Below are positions 26,671-35,397 of a stretch of DNA of 64,000 bases, piece after piece. Every line of letters begins with the position of its first letter. Position 1 is the first letter of the stretch. The DNA comes from Sphingomonas gei (lineage in GTDB: Bacteria; Pseudomonadota; Alphaproteobacteria; Sphingomonadales; Sphingomonadaceae). The stretch spans positions 326,606 through 390,605 of the forward strand of contig NZ_SRXT01000006.1 of NCBI RefSeq assembly GCF_004792685.1, given 5' to 3'. Below the pieces are notes generated by a model. That model was not told the origin of the DNA. It worked only from the letters and a program-made list of their open reading frames with translations, and searched no databases. The position numbers and the translations under genes were made by a program.

Positions 26671-27718
26671 CGCGATCCCGGTCTACGAGCTCGACGCGTT
26701 CGAGCGGCTCGTGGCAACCTCTCCGAACGTGCTGGCCGAGCATCCCTGCGTGGTCCGTGGCTTTACCGCGCAATGGGCGGCCAGCCGAAGCTGGACCAGC
26801 CTGGAAAACCTGACCGGGGCCTTCGGCTCTTTCCCGGTCACCGCGGGCGCGCCGCAGTTCACCACGCACAAACACGCGAAGATGTGCCAGGTGAAAACCG
26901 ATTTCGGCACCTATCTCCGCTACGTGCGGGATCCAGACCGGCTCGAGGAACTGTTCGAGGGGAAATGGTCCAAAGGCGACGCTTCGGTCCTGCGCGCGCT
27001 CGATCTGCCGCTCTATTGCGGAAACCTTCGCCTCGTCCGGCACTCCCGCGAGAAGGTGCTATCCCAGATCGATCCGCTGGTGCCCGATCCAATCGAGTAT
27101 CTGAACGACGAAATTCCCTATTATTATCAGTCGGGCAACCATGTCTGGCTCTATGTCAGCCTGGCCGGCGCGCTTACGCCGCTGCATCAGGACAACAACG
27201 CCGTCATCGCCTATCTGGCGCAGCTTCAGGGGCACAAGGAGGCGATCCTCTACAGCCCCGCGGACAAACCGCATTATTGGCGCCGCGACCTTGGCTATAT
27301 GGACCCGCTGAGCCCGAACGACGCGGAATTCCCGAGCTGGCGCGAGGCGCGGCCATGGACAGCCTCGCTCAATCCGGGCGAGTTGCTGATCTGGGGTCCG
27401 AACTGGGCGCACCACGTCGTGACACTCTCCAATTCGATCACCGTCAGCTTCGACATCGTCAACGCGCTGAATCTCGGCGCCTACACGCGATCGCATGATT
27501 GGCGTGTGGAATTGGGGCTGATCGCGCGCAAGAACGCCGATCTGTTCCGCGCCCGCATGCCGCACCCGCGCATCCGCGCAGCGTTCGACGACACCGAAGA
27601 CGGGCACCTCGGGCGGGAAGTTATGCTTTGCGTGCTGCGGGATGCGCTCGCGGCGCCGTTGGCCGAGCGCTCTCGCCGGGTGAAGGCGGAAATGCTTCAG
27701 GTGCTGGAGAGCGCCTGA
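26660..27718 (+). CDS. JmjC/cupin_8 2-oxoglutarate oxygenase A
   Basis: A 352-residue cupin_8-type protein. The iron triad is visible as H176 and D178 in TPLHQDNN and H251 in NWAHHVV; K193 in GHKEAILYSP is placed to bind 2-oxoglutarate. The N-terminal third (VVRGF near residue 32, PLYCGNLRLV near 118) is shared with the second copy at 29828. Cupin_8/JmjC enzymes of the FIH type hydroxylate side chains such as Asn, Asp, Arg or Lys in proteins. In this cluster I infer hydroxylation of a core residue, perhaps Arg/ornithine or Asn32 of the precursor. The start overlaps the arginase gene by 11 bases. Confidence 0.82.
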   Translation: MQSSAIPVYELDAFERLVATSPNVLAEHPCVVRGFTAQWAASRSWTSLENLTGAFGSFPVTAGAPQFTTHKHAKMCQVKTDFGTYLRYVRDPDRLEELFEGKWSKGDASVLRALDLPLYCGNLRLVRHSREKVLSQIDPLVPDPIEYLNDEIPYYYQSGNHVWLYVSLAGALTPLHQDNNAVIAYLAQLQGHKEAILYSPADKPHYWRRDLGYMDPLSPNDAEFPSWREARPWTASLNPGELLIWGPNWAHHVVTLSNSITVSFDIVNALNLGAYTRSHDWRVELGLIARKNADLFRARMPHPRIRAAFDDTEDGHLGREVMLCVLRDALAAPLAERSRRVKAEMLQVLESA

Positions 27719-27721
27719 GCG

Positions 27722-28960
27722 ATGGACCAACTCTCACCTTTGACCGACGAGCCATTTGGAGAGGCGGGCACCCCTGGCAGTCTCTCGGAGAAGCTGGTGA
27801 TTTCTCCGTCGATGCAGATCGAACAGAGCGATCCACAGACCGTCACCATCTATCTGCGCTCCGCCGGAACGCGTCTTCGTATTCCGCGGGCACTCTACGA
27901 ATTGCTTCTCAAATTCGAGATACCGCAGAGCCTGGCGTCGATCGCAGGGAGCAACTTGCGCGTGGCTTCGGCGATCGAAAGGCTGCGCGATAAGGGGTTT
28001 CTGCTTGGCGAAGGCGATGCTGAGCAGTCTCCGCACAGGCTCGTCACCGACCCCCCGGTGCGGCTGTTCGATTGCCCTGCTCATAAGCTGGCGCCCTCCG
28101 CCACCGATTTGGTCGTGGTCGGCATACCCTATGACCTGAGCGATCGCGCCGCGGCCGGTGCGCGGCAGGGCCCGTCCGCGCTTCGCGAGACGTCGCTGCA
28201 GCTCTTGTACGGGATCGACCGGCGTACCGGGCAGCCGCACGGCTGGTTCGACGCCGATCTCGCCCGGCCGATCCTGCGCGGCGTGACGATCGGCGACTGC
28301 GGCGACGTGTTCGTCGATCCCGGCGAACGCCAGGCGCAGTTGTTCGCGCGGATTGCCGCGATATTGGGCAAGGTGACCGGTGGGGGGAGCTTGCCGGTAC
28401 TGCTGGGCGGCGACGCGGCGATCGGTTTTCCGGCGATCGAGCTGCTGCAAGCGCGCCTGCCGCTCGCGGTGATCCGGATCGGCGGCGCGGCTCCGCATAT
28501 CGCCGCTCCGCACGCCTCTTTCGTATCGCCATCGACCTTGCCGGCGCGCGTCCTGGCGCTGCCGGGGGTGCGCCGCTACGTGCATGTCGGTGCCGGCGAA
28601 CGGCCCGGCGGCATCCAATCCGGGCTGGCGACGGTTACCGCGCCGCGGTTCAGGCGCGAGGGCATGGCGGCGCTCGAACAATGTCTCGATGACGGCATGC
28701 GCGTCTATGTCGGCCTCGACCTCGACGCACTCGTCGCGCCCGGCGATGCCGACGGACCCGAAAGCGCGCATTTCGCTTATGCCGAGCTGCACGCGCTGCT
28801 GTGCGGTATCGGCGAGCGATACACGATTGCGGGCTTCGATCTGGTCGGAGCGAACCCGCTGAGGCCGGGCTGGGGCGCGACTGCCATGACCGCGGTCCAT
28901 CTCCTGCTGACGGGGCTCAGCGCGGCGAAAGATCGACGGGGAGCGGAGGCGCGGTCATGA
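27722..28960 (+). CDS. Pseudo-arginase B: arginase fold lacking metal ligands, with PqqD-like N-terminus
   Basis: A 412-residue paralogue of the protein at 24504. Residues about 30-97 show the PqqD-like pattern (VTIYLRSAGTRLRIPRALYE, then a helix ending AIERLRDKGFLL). The arginase-fold part starts near residue 128 with LVVVGIPYDLS. Metal ligands are lost in a different way from copy A: GGDAA (A232) replaces GGDHS, no DAHxD motif remains, and GLDLDALVAP replaces SIDxDxxDP. Shared landmarks with copy A include GWFD and LRGxTxxDxGDV. Independent loss of ligands in both copies, with the fold kept, argues for a selected non-catalytic role. Its TGA overlaps the next ATG (ATGA). Confidence 0.75.
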   Translation: MDQLSPLTDEPFGEAGTPGSLSEKLVISPSMQIEQSDPQTVTIYLRSAGTRLRIPRALYELLLKFEIPQSLASIAGSNLRVASAIERLRDKGFLLGEGDAEQSPHRLVTDPPVRLFDCPAHKLAPSATDLVVVGIPYDLSDRAAAGARQGPSALRETSLQLLYGIDRRTGQPHGWFDADLARPILRGVTIGDCGDVFVDPGERQAQLFARIAAILGKVTGGGSLPVLLGGDAAIGFPAIELLQARLPLAVIRIGGAAPHIAAPHASFVSPSTLPARVLALPGVRRYVHVGAGERPGGIQSGLATVTAPRFRREGMAALEQCLDDGMRVYVGLDLDALVAPGDADGPESAHFAYAELHALLCGIGERYTIAGFDLVGANPLRPGWGATAMTAVHLLLTGLSAAKDRRGAEARS

Positions 28961-29805
28961 CCGTCGCATCCTTGTTCGGATGGCCGAATGCGGCCGGGGA
29001 GCCGGCGGGAGACGCCATCGAGATCGTCGGGGTGCCGAGCGATTCCGGCAACAGCATCGCCTCAGGCGCGCGTTTCGGCCCCGATGCGATCCGCCGGGCC
29101 AGCCTGGTCCTGCGGCCCGACGCCAATGGAATCGATCGCGGCGACATCGGCGACGTCCATGACGGCGACTGGCAGGACGTGCTCGAGCGCGTCGAGAACG
29201 CCGTGAACGCCATCGTCCGCCGCGGGTCGCGGCCGGTGCTGCTGGGCGGCGACCACGCCATCTCCTATGCCGCGGTGGCGGCACTGCGCGAGTGCCGTCC
29301 GCTCAACATCCTGTGGTTCGATGCGCACACCGATTTCTGCGCGTGGCCGAACGCGCATTGGCACAACCACAAGCAGGTGCTCCGGCGGATCGCAGGGCTC
29401 GATCATGTCGCCCGGATCGTCCAGGTCGGGCATCGCGGCATCACCTATTTCGACGAGGCCAGCCGTTTCGATCGCATGACGGTGGTGACCGCCCGAGCGG
29501 CGCGCGAAGCACCCGCGGAAACCATTCTCGAACATCTCCCCCGGGACGAGCCGGTCTATATGTCGATCGACATCGACGCGGTCGACCCGCGCTGGGCGCC
29601 CGGGACGGGGCACCCGGTGCCCGGCGGATTGAGCGTGGCGCGATTGCGCCGATTGGCGCGCGTCGTCGCCGACAACCGGGAGGTCGTCGGCCTCGATATG
29701 ATGGAGGTCAATCCTTTGCTCGATGATCGGGACAGGACCAGCGCCGCCGCGGCGGCGATCCTCGCCGAGCTGGTGCCCGCCTTGATGCGCCGCAGCCACC
29801 ATTGA
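28957..29805 (+). CDS. Arginase-family enzyme B, metal site complete (proposed peptide arginase)
   Basis: A 282-residue paralogue of the enzyme at 25690, starting in the same way (ASLFGWP). The ligands are H100 in GGDHA, D122, H124 and D126 in DAHTD, D205 and D207 in SIDIDAVDP, with the Glu in MEVNP. HWHNHKQVLRRI after the DAHTD loop is nearly identical in both copies and may shape a peptide-specific active site. GGAG and GGAGG stretches precede the ATG, which overlaps the pseudo-arginase B stop codon, so the two are probably made in equal amounts and assemble together. Confidence 0.85.
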   Translation: MTVASLFGWPNAAGEPAGDAIEIVGVPSDSGNSIASGARFGPDAIRRASLVLRPDANGIDRGDIGDVHDGDWQDVLERVENAVNAIVRRGSRPVLLGGDHAISYAAVAALRECRPLNILWFDAHTDFCAWPNAHWHNHKQVLRRIAGLDHVARIVQVGHRGITYFDEASRFDRMTVVTARAAREAPAETILEHLPRDEPVYMSIDIDAVDPRWAPGTGHPVPGGLSVARLRRLARVVADNREVVGLDMMEVNPLLDDRDRTSAAAAAILAELVPALMRRSHH

Positions 29806-29827
29806 CCCCGGAGCGAGGTATCGGCGC

Positions 29828-30913
29828 ATGGAAACCAAACAGATCCCGATAGTGTCGAGCGCGGAGTTCGGGCGGATTGCGGATCGAAACCCCAATTTGC
29901 TGCACGAGAATCCCTGGGTGGTCGAAGGGTATATCCATAGCTGGCCCGGCTATCGGCAATGGCAGGATCTGGACTATCTGCGCGAACGCTTCGGCGATCT
30001 GCAGGCCTTCGCCAAGGCGCCCAATTTCATCACCAACCGAAACCAGAAGCTGGTCAGCGTGGAAACCAGCTTCGAGCAATATATCAGATACATCCGGCAA
30101 CCGGACGACGTGCGGGAAATCTATCGGAATTGCTGGCTCGAAGGGGATCATGAGCAATTCGTCGCTCTGGGCATGCCGCTATATTGCGGCACGCTCCGGA
30201 TCGTCCATCACGCGAACGACGCGATATTCGCGGATGTCGACCCGTTGCTTCCGGCACCCTTGCGCGCGTGGAATCACGCGCTTCCTTATTATTACTCGCT
30301 GTTCAACCATTTCTGGTTGCTGGTCAGCCTTCCCGGCGCATTGACGCCGCTGCACGTCGACAACAACGGCACGATCGCGACGATCGCCCAGCTCAGCGGC
30401 CGCAAGCGCGCGACGCTGTATTCGCCGGCGGACCTTTGCCACGTGCGCAATAGCGAAATCGGCTTTCTCGACCCCGAGCAGCCGGACGACCGCGATTTCC
30501 CGACTTGGCGGCGCGCCGTCAAATGGGTCGCCGATCTCCAGGTCGGCCAGGTGCTGTTCGTCGGCACCAACTGGGCGCATCACGTCAGGACGCTGGACAC
30601 TTCGATCTCGGTCAGCTTCGACTTCGTCGACCACAGCAACCTCGCGGCCTACGCCACCTCGGCCGGCTGGGCCGCCGCGCTGGGTAATCGTTGCAAGCGC
30701 AACCCCGAGCTGGTCGCCGCCAGGACGCACGGGCAGATCAGGCGGGAAGACATCGACGAACTGTCGGCGGTGACGCTGGGCCGGTGCGTCATGGCGCATG
30801 TTCTGCGTTCGACATCCGCCGCCGCGGAAACGCCGGAACTGACGTCGATCCGCCGACTTTATTTGGCCCACCTGGAGCAATGCCTGGCGTCGAACGAAGA
30901 ATTGGCGGCGTGA
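29828..30913 (+). CDS. JmjC/cupin_8 2-oxoglutarate oxygenase B
   Basis: A 361-residue paralogue of the protein at 26660. The iron ligands fall at exactly the same residue numbers: H176 and D178 in TPLHVDNN and H251 in NWAHHVR, with K193 in GRKRATLYSP. The two copies align without gaps over at least the first 260 residues, which supports a cassette duplication. Differences in the segment just after the Fe-binding HxD (residues 200-215) may set different target residues. It has an AGCGAGG ribosome site and closes the block of modification enzymes. Confidence 0.82.
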   Translation: METKQIPIVSSAEFGRIADRNPNLLHENPWVVEGYIHSWPGYRQWQDLDYLRERFGDLQAFAKAPNFITNRNQKLVSVETSFEQYIRYIRQPDDVREIYRNCWLEGDHEQFVALGMPLYCGTLRIVHHANDAIFADVDPLLPAPLRAWNHALPYYYSLFNHFWLLVSLPGALTPLHVDNNGTIATIAQLSGRKRATLYSPADLCHVRNSEIGFLDPEQPDDRDFPTWRRAVKWVADLQVGQVLFVGTNWAHHVRTLDTSISVSFDFVDHSNLAAYATSAGWAAALGNRCKRNPELVAARTHGQIRREDIDELSAVTLGRCVMAHVLRSTSAAAETPELTSIRRLYLAHLEQCLASNEELAA

Positions 30914-30993
30914 TCGCGCTTCGGCGACAGTTTTTCGTTTGTCTTGCTTGGATTATCAATTCATCTTCGTGAAGGGTCGGGAAAGGGGGGCGT

Positions 30994-33432
30994 ATGTGGC
31001 GCAATTACCTGATTGTGGGCCTGCGGGCACTGGCCAGGAACAAGACCTACGCCTTCATCACCATTGCCGGGCTGGCGATCGGCATGGCGGCGTGCCTGAC
31101 GATCCTGATGTATGTGCGCCACGAAACCAGGTTCGACCGCGACACCCCCGGCGCCGAACGCGCGTTCCAGTTCCAGCTTCACGTCAAGGGAACCCAGACG
31201 GGCAACGCCTATTGGTCGCAGAACGCGCCGTACGTCGCCTTGCAATATCTCAAGGCCGACTTCGCGCAGGTCGATCAGATCCTCTACGTCGGCGAGAATG
31301 CGGCGCTCGTCCTCAAGGACGGCGCGCCGTACGCCCCCGAGCGCTCGGTTCAGGTCAGCGGCAATTTGTTCAGGATCGTCCGCTTTCCCTTCGCGCACGG
31401 CAATCGCGAGACGGCGCTCGACTCGGTCGGCGCGGTGGTCCTGACCGAGAGCGAGGCGCGGAAGCGGTTCGGCCGCACCGATGTCGTCGGCGAGACGATC
31501 ACCCTGCTGGAGGGCGGCCGGCCCGAGGATCACCCTGTCACGGGAGTCGTCCGCGACCTGCCGGAGAATTCGCACCTCGCGCTCGGCATGATCACGCGGA
31601 TCGATCCGCAATCCTATTTTGCCAGCTATCCCGCCTTTCTCGAATCCTGGGGCGAATTCAACGGCCACATCTATGTCTCGCTGAAGCCGGGTGCGGACGT
31701 GGAGAGCCTCAATCGGCAACTGCCCTCGTGGGAGCGGCGTCATCTTCCCGCCGAGATGCGCGATCAAGGCGAGTTCAAATTCGTCAACATTCGCGACATC
31801 CATCTCGGCACGGCCAAATGGGGCTTCAAGCCCGGCGGCGATGCCCGGACGATCGCCGTCTTCGCAGTCGTCGCACTGCTCATCCTCGTCATGGCCTGCG
31901 TCAATTTCATCAACCTCGCCACCGCGAGAGCCAGCCAGCGCGCGCGCGAAGTGGCGCTGCGCAAGGTGCTGGGGGCCAGCCGCAGGCAGCTTGTCGCGCA
32001 GTTCCTCGCCGAATTCCTGCTGATGGCCGGCGTCGCCATGCTGCTCGCGGTCGCGCTGTTCGAACTGGCAATGCCGCCGCTCGGCGCGTTTCTCGGCGCT
32101 GACCTGACGGTCGCCTATTTCGGCCGCGACGGCATCCTGTTGCCGCTTTTCCTGATCGTGCTCGCAGTCGGGCTGATCGGCGGGCTCTATCCGGCGCTTT
32201 TCCTGTCGCGCTTCCAGCCCGCGACCGTGCTCAAGGCGAACCAGTCGGCAAGCGACACGCCGGGTTCGGCGCGACTCCGCGGCCTGCTCGTCATCGGCCA
32301 GTTCGCCATCTCGATCGGCCTGACCGTCTGCACGGCGGTGGTCTATCAGCAGACGGTCTACGCACGCAGCGCCGATCCCGGCTACGCACGCGACGGCATC
32401 CTCCAGGTCCAGGAGATCGGTCGCGACGCGGTCAGGCCATCGATGGATGCGATGCTGCGCGAGATCGGGCAGGTCCCCGGTGTGACCGCCGTCGGCCGCA
32501 CCGAAATCGGCGTGAACACCGACCAGAGCTCGAGCGCCGCGGTCAGGCTGACGGCCAATGCGGAACCGGTGCGCGTCGGCACGTACGCCGTCGACACCGG
32601 CTATTTCAGGGCGATGGGTATCGATCTTCTTGCCGGCGCCTTGTTCCGGGAAAACCAGCCCCTGAGCGACTCGATCCCGGGGGAGCAGAACACCAGCGCG
32701 CCGAGCATGCGCGACGTCGTGCTCAACGCGCTAGCAGCGCGCAGCCTCGGCTTCACTGAGCCGAGCCAGGCGGTCGGCAAGCGGCTTTTATCCGACGATA
32801 TGTCCCTGACGATCATCGGCGTGGTCAGGGATTCGCGCTTCCGCTCGGTTCGCGAGCCGATCGAGCCGATCATGTTCCACCTGGACCCGGGCGACGCACG
32901 ATGGATGATCGTGCGCTACAAGGCGGCGAATCCTTCCGCCGTGCGCGATCGAGTCGAGGCGATCTGGAAGCGGTTCGCGCCCGACGTGCCGTTCGAGGCG
33001 CGCTTCAGCGAAGAGATCGTCGGCAAGCTCTACGCAGCGGAGTCGGCGCGCGGGAAGATCTTCGCGGCGTTCGCCATGCTCGCCATCGTCATTGCCAGCC
33101 TCGGCCTGTTCGGCCTGGCCGCCTTCACTGCCGAGCGGCGCACCAAGGAAATCGGCATCAGGAAGGTGCTGGGCGCCCGCACGCACGACATCGTGCGGCT
33201 GCTCGTCTGGCAGTTTTCGAAGCCGGTGATCCTCGCCACTCTCATTGCCTGCCCGGTCGCCTGGTGGGTGATGCGCGACTGGCTCAACACGTTCGACGCG
33301 CGCGTCGATCTCGGCCCGGCTCCCTTCGTGTTGGCCGCCTTGATCGCGTTCGTCATCGCGCTGGGCACCGTCGCCGGGCACGCGATCAGGGTCGCGCGCA
33401 CCAATCCCGTCCACGCCCTTCGCTACGAATAG
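30994..33432 (+). CDS. MacB/FtsX-like ABC transporter permease
   Basis: An 812-residue inner-membrane permease made of two tandem halves. Each half has one N-terminal membrane helix or its equivalent, a periplasmic MacB core domain, and an FtsX bundle of three helices. The cytoplasmic coupling segments read REVALRKVLGAS (about residue 320) and KEIGIRKVLGAR (about 725). These permeases work with a separate ATPase to move lipoproteins, peptides or toxins by mechanotransmission. No ATPase gene is next to it. It is 80 bases after the last modification gene on the same strand, so export of the mature peptide is possible but unproven. Confidence 0.85.
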   Translation: MWRNYLIVGLRALARNKTYAFITIAGLAIGMAACLTILMYVRHETRFDRDTPGAERAFQFQLHVKGTQTGNAYWSQNAPYVALQYLKADFAQVDQILYVGENAALVLKDGAPYAPERSVQVSGNLFRIVRFPFAHGNRETALDSVGAVVLTESEARKRFGRTDVVGETITLLEGGRPEDHPVTGVVRDLPENSHLALGMITRIDPQSYFASYPAFLESWGEFNGHIYVSLKPGADVESLNRQLPSWERRHLPAEMRDQGEFKFVNIRDIHLGTAKWGFKPGGDARTIAVFAVVALLILVMACVNFINLATARASQRAREVALRKVLGASRRQLVAQFLAEFLLMAGVAMLLAVALFELAMPPLGAFLGADLTVAYFGRDGILLPLFLIVLAVGLIGGLYPALFLSRFQPATVLKANQSASDTPGSARLRGLLVIGQFAISIGLTVCTAVVYQQTVYARSADPGYARDGILQVQEIGRDAVRPSMDAMLREIGQVPGVTAVGRTEIGVNTDQSSSAAVRLTANAEPVRVGTYAVDTGYFRAMGIDLLAGALFRENQPLSDSIPGEQNTSAPSMRDVVLNALAARSLGFTEPSQAVGKRLLSDDMSLTIIGVVRDSRFRSVREPIEPIMFHLDPGDARWMIVRYKAANPSAVRDRVEAIWKRFAPDVPFEARFSEEIVGKLYAAESARGKIFAAFAMLAIVIASLGLFGLAAFTAERRTKEIGIRKVLGARTHDIVRLLVWQFSKPVILATLIACPVAWWVMRDWLNTFDARVDLGPAPFVLAALIAFVIALGTVAGHAIRVARTNPVHALRYE

Positions 33433-33631
33433 CAGGCCGGTCCCCGAATCGTCGGCGAACGCGGCGCGGGTCATCTTCTCGGACAAATGGGTTCCCTGGC
33501 CGTCGATATTCGGTAGGCTGACCATCACCGGAGTCGTGCGCCTGCGAAAGCGGGGGCAAAGGGTCGCAGGCGAACCGGCCTGTAGCTCCGGGGGTCTGCT
33601 TCGGCAGGTGCACGCGATGGGAGAGCGAAGA

Positions 33632-34078
33632 ATGAAGATCACGCCGAGGGACGCCATCATTGCGAGCATGGCGGCGCTATCGGGCTGGGCAGTCGCCGCG
33701 GCCGCGCAATCCGCACCCGCAAAGCTCGGCCCAGCCGTGTTCGACTGGGCCAGGATGGAGGCGAAGGTCACCGATGTCGGCGCGATCCGCAACCTTGTCC
33801 GCCAGCCGACCGCGACGCTCGACGAGCTCGAGATGCACGTCACCACGCTCAATCCCGGCCTGGCCTCGCACCCGCCGCACCAGCACCCCAATGAGGAGCT
33901 GATCGTCGTCCGCGAGGGCACCGTCGAAACGCTGAGCGGCGGCAGCTGGAAGCGGCTCGGCCCGGGGTCGGTGATCTTCAACGCGTCGAATTCGCCGCAT
34001 GCGCTGCGCAACGTGGGCGCCACGCCGGCGACCTATCACGTGATCAACTGGAAGACCGCCGCGACCCCGGCGAACTGA
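33632..34078 (+). CDS. Exported cupin-domain protein
   Basis: A 148-residue protein with a signal peptide (IIASMAALSGWAVAAAAQ) and a single cupin barrel. The metal-binding motif is SHPPHQHPNEELIVVREGTVE, and the second motif is NSPHALRNVG. Function is open: small cupins of this kind occur beside sugar or inositol oxidoreductases and may be isomerases or sensors. The ATG at 33632 is chosen because GGGAGAGCGAAG precedes it and the signal peptide begins there. It is 10 bases from the next oxidoreductase gene. Confidence 0.78.
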   Translation: MKITPRDAIIASMAALSGWAVAAAAQSAPAKLGPAVFDWARMEAKVTDVGAIRNLVRQPTATLDELEMHVTTLNPGLASHPPHQHPNEELIVVREGTVETLSGGSWKRLGPGSVIFNASNSPHALRNVGATPATYHVINWKTAATPAN

Positions 34079-34088
34079 GGAGACCGCC

Positions 34089-35249
34089 ATGCACCGTCGC
34101 ACGATGCTCACCGGCGCCGGACTGGCCGGAATCACCGCCGCGATACCGCCCGAGTTGCTCGCCGCGCAGTCGCAGAACCAGGGTAACGCCGTCGCCGCCG
34201 ATGCCGCGCCCGCTGGTCCCGAGCCGACCGCGAAGCACCGCATCCAGTTCGGGGTGATCGGGCTGGATCACGCGCACATCTACGGCATGACCGACGCGAT
34301 GATCCGCGGCGGTGGCACCCCCGTGGCCTTCTTCGCCACCGACCCCAAACAGATCGAGACCTTTGCCAGGCGCTACGGCAATGGCGTCCAGCTCGCCAGG
34401 AGCGAGGATGCGATACTCGGCGACAAGCGTATCCAGCTGATCATCGGCGCGCCGATCCCCGATCTGCGCGCGCCGCTCGGCATCCGTGCGATGCGCGCCG
34501 GCAAGGATTATCTCGGCGACAAGCCCGCGATCACCAGCCTCGAACAGCTCGCCCAGGTCCGCCGCGCAGTGAAGGAGACGGGGCGCAAGTTCGCGATCAT
34601 GTATTCCGAGCGGCTCGAGGTCCGCGCCGCGGTCCATGCTGGCGAACTCGTTGCGCAGGGCGCGATTGGCAAGGTGATCCAGACGGTCAACCTCGCCCCA
34701 CACCGGGTCAGTGCGCCGAGCCGTCCGGACTGGTTCTGGGACAAGGCCCGATATGGCGGCATCCTCACCGATATCGGCAGTCATCAGGCCGATCAGTTCC
34801 TGTTCTACACCGGCTCGACTTCGGCGCAGGTCGTCGCCTCGCAGACCGGCAACCTCCACTGGCCCGACAGGCCGAAGTTCGAGGATTTCGGCGACATGAT
34901 CGCCACCGGCAACGGGGGGACAGGCTATATCCGCGTCGACTGGTTCACCCCCGACGGGCTGCCGACCTGGGGCGATGGCCGGCTGTTCCTCGTCGGCACC
35001 GAAGGTTCTATCGAACTGCGCAAATATGTCGACGTCGCCGGACGGCCGGGCGGCAATCACCTGTTCCTCACTGACAAAAAGGGCGTGCGCTACATCGACT
35101 GTTCGAAGGTGCCGCTGCCGTTCGGCCCGCAATTCGTCACCGACGTGGTCGAACGCTCGTCGATCGCGCAGGATCAGGCCCAGGCACTGCTCGCCGCCGA
35201 ACTGGTGCTGACCGCGCAGAAGAACGCGACGCGGCCGGTGATCGGCTGA
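34089..35249 (+). CDS. Gfo/Idh/MocA-family oxidoreductase with Tat-like signal
   Basis: A 386-residue protein. The N-terminus HRRTMLTGAGLAGITAAIP has twin Arg and a hydrophobic stretch, so it is likely exported folded by Tat with its cofactor. The Rossmann part begins at IQFGVIGLDHAHI, and the GKDYLGDKP segment carries the usual catalytic Lys-Pro motif in the form DKP. Family members act on sugars, inositols or glycans. It follows the cupin gene by 10 bases with GAGGAG before its ATG. Confidence 0.82.
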   Translation: MHRRTMLTGAGLAGITAAIPPELLAAQSQNQGNAVAADAAPAGPEPTAKHRIQFGVIGLDHAHIYGMTDAMIRGGGTPVAFFATDPKQIETFARRYGNGVQLARSEDAILGDKRIQLIIGAPIPDLRAPLGIRAMRAGKDYLGDKPAITSLEQLAQVRRAVKETGRKFAIMYSERLEVRAAVHAGELVAQGAIGKVIQTVNLAPHRVSAPSRPDWFWDKARYGGILTDIGSHQADQFLFYTGSTSAQVVASQTGNLHWPDRPKFEDFGDMIATGNGGTGYIRVDWFTPDGLPTWGDGRLFLVGTEGSIELRKYVDVAGRPGGNHLFLTDKKGVRYIDCSKVPLPFGPQFVTDVVERSSIAQDQAQALLAAELVLTAQKNATRPVIG

Positions 35250-35254
35250 CAAAT

Positions 35255-35379
35255 CCTCCCTCGCGAAGCGGGGGAGGGGGACCACGAAGTGGTGGAGGGG
35301 GCTTGGCCGCGCGCCACGCATCTGCGGAGAGGCCCCCTCCGTCGCCTTCAGCGCCACCTCCCCCGCTTCGCGAGGGAGG
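35255..35379. repeat. Intergenic inverted repeat
   Basis: CCTCCCTCGCGAAGCGGGGG near the start and CCCCCGCTTCGCGAGGGAGG at the end are inverted copies 80 bases apart, flanking a smaller palindromic CCACGAAGTGG. It separates two oxidoreductase genes and looks like a REP/BIME-type element. Confidence 0.7.
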
Positions 35380-35397
35380 AAAAATAGGAGAGAGACG

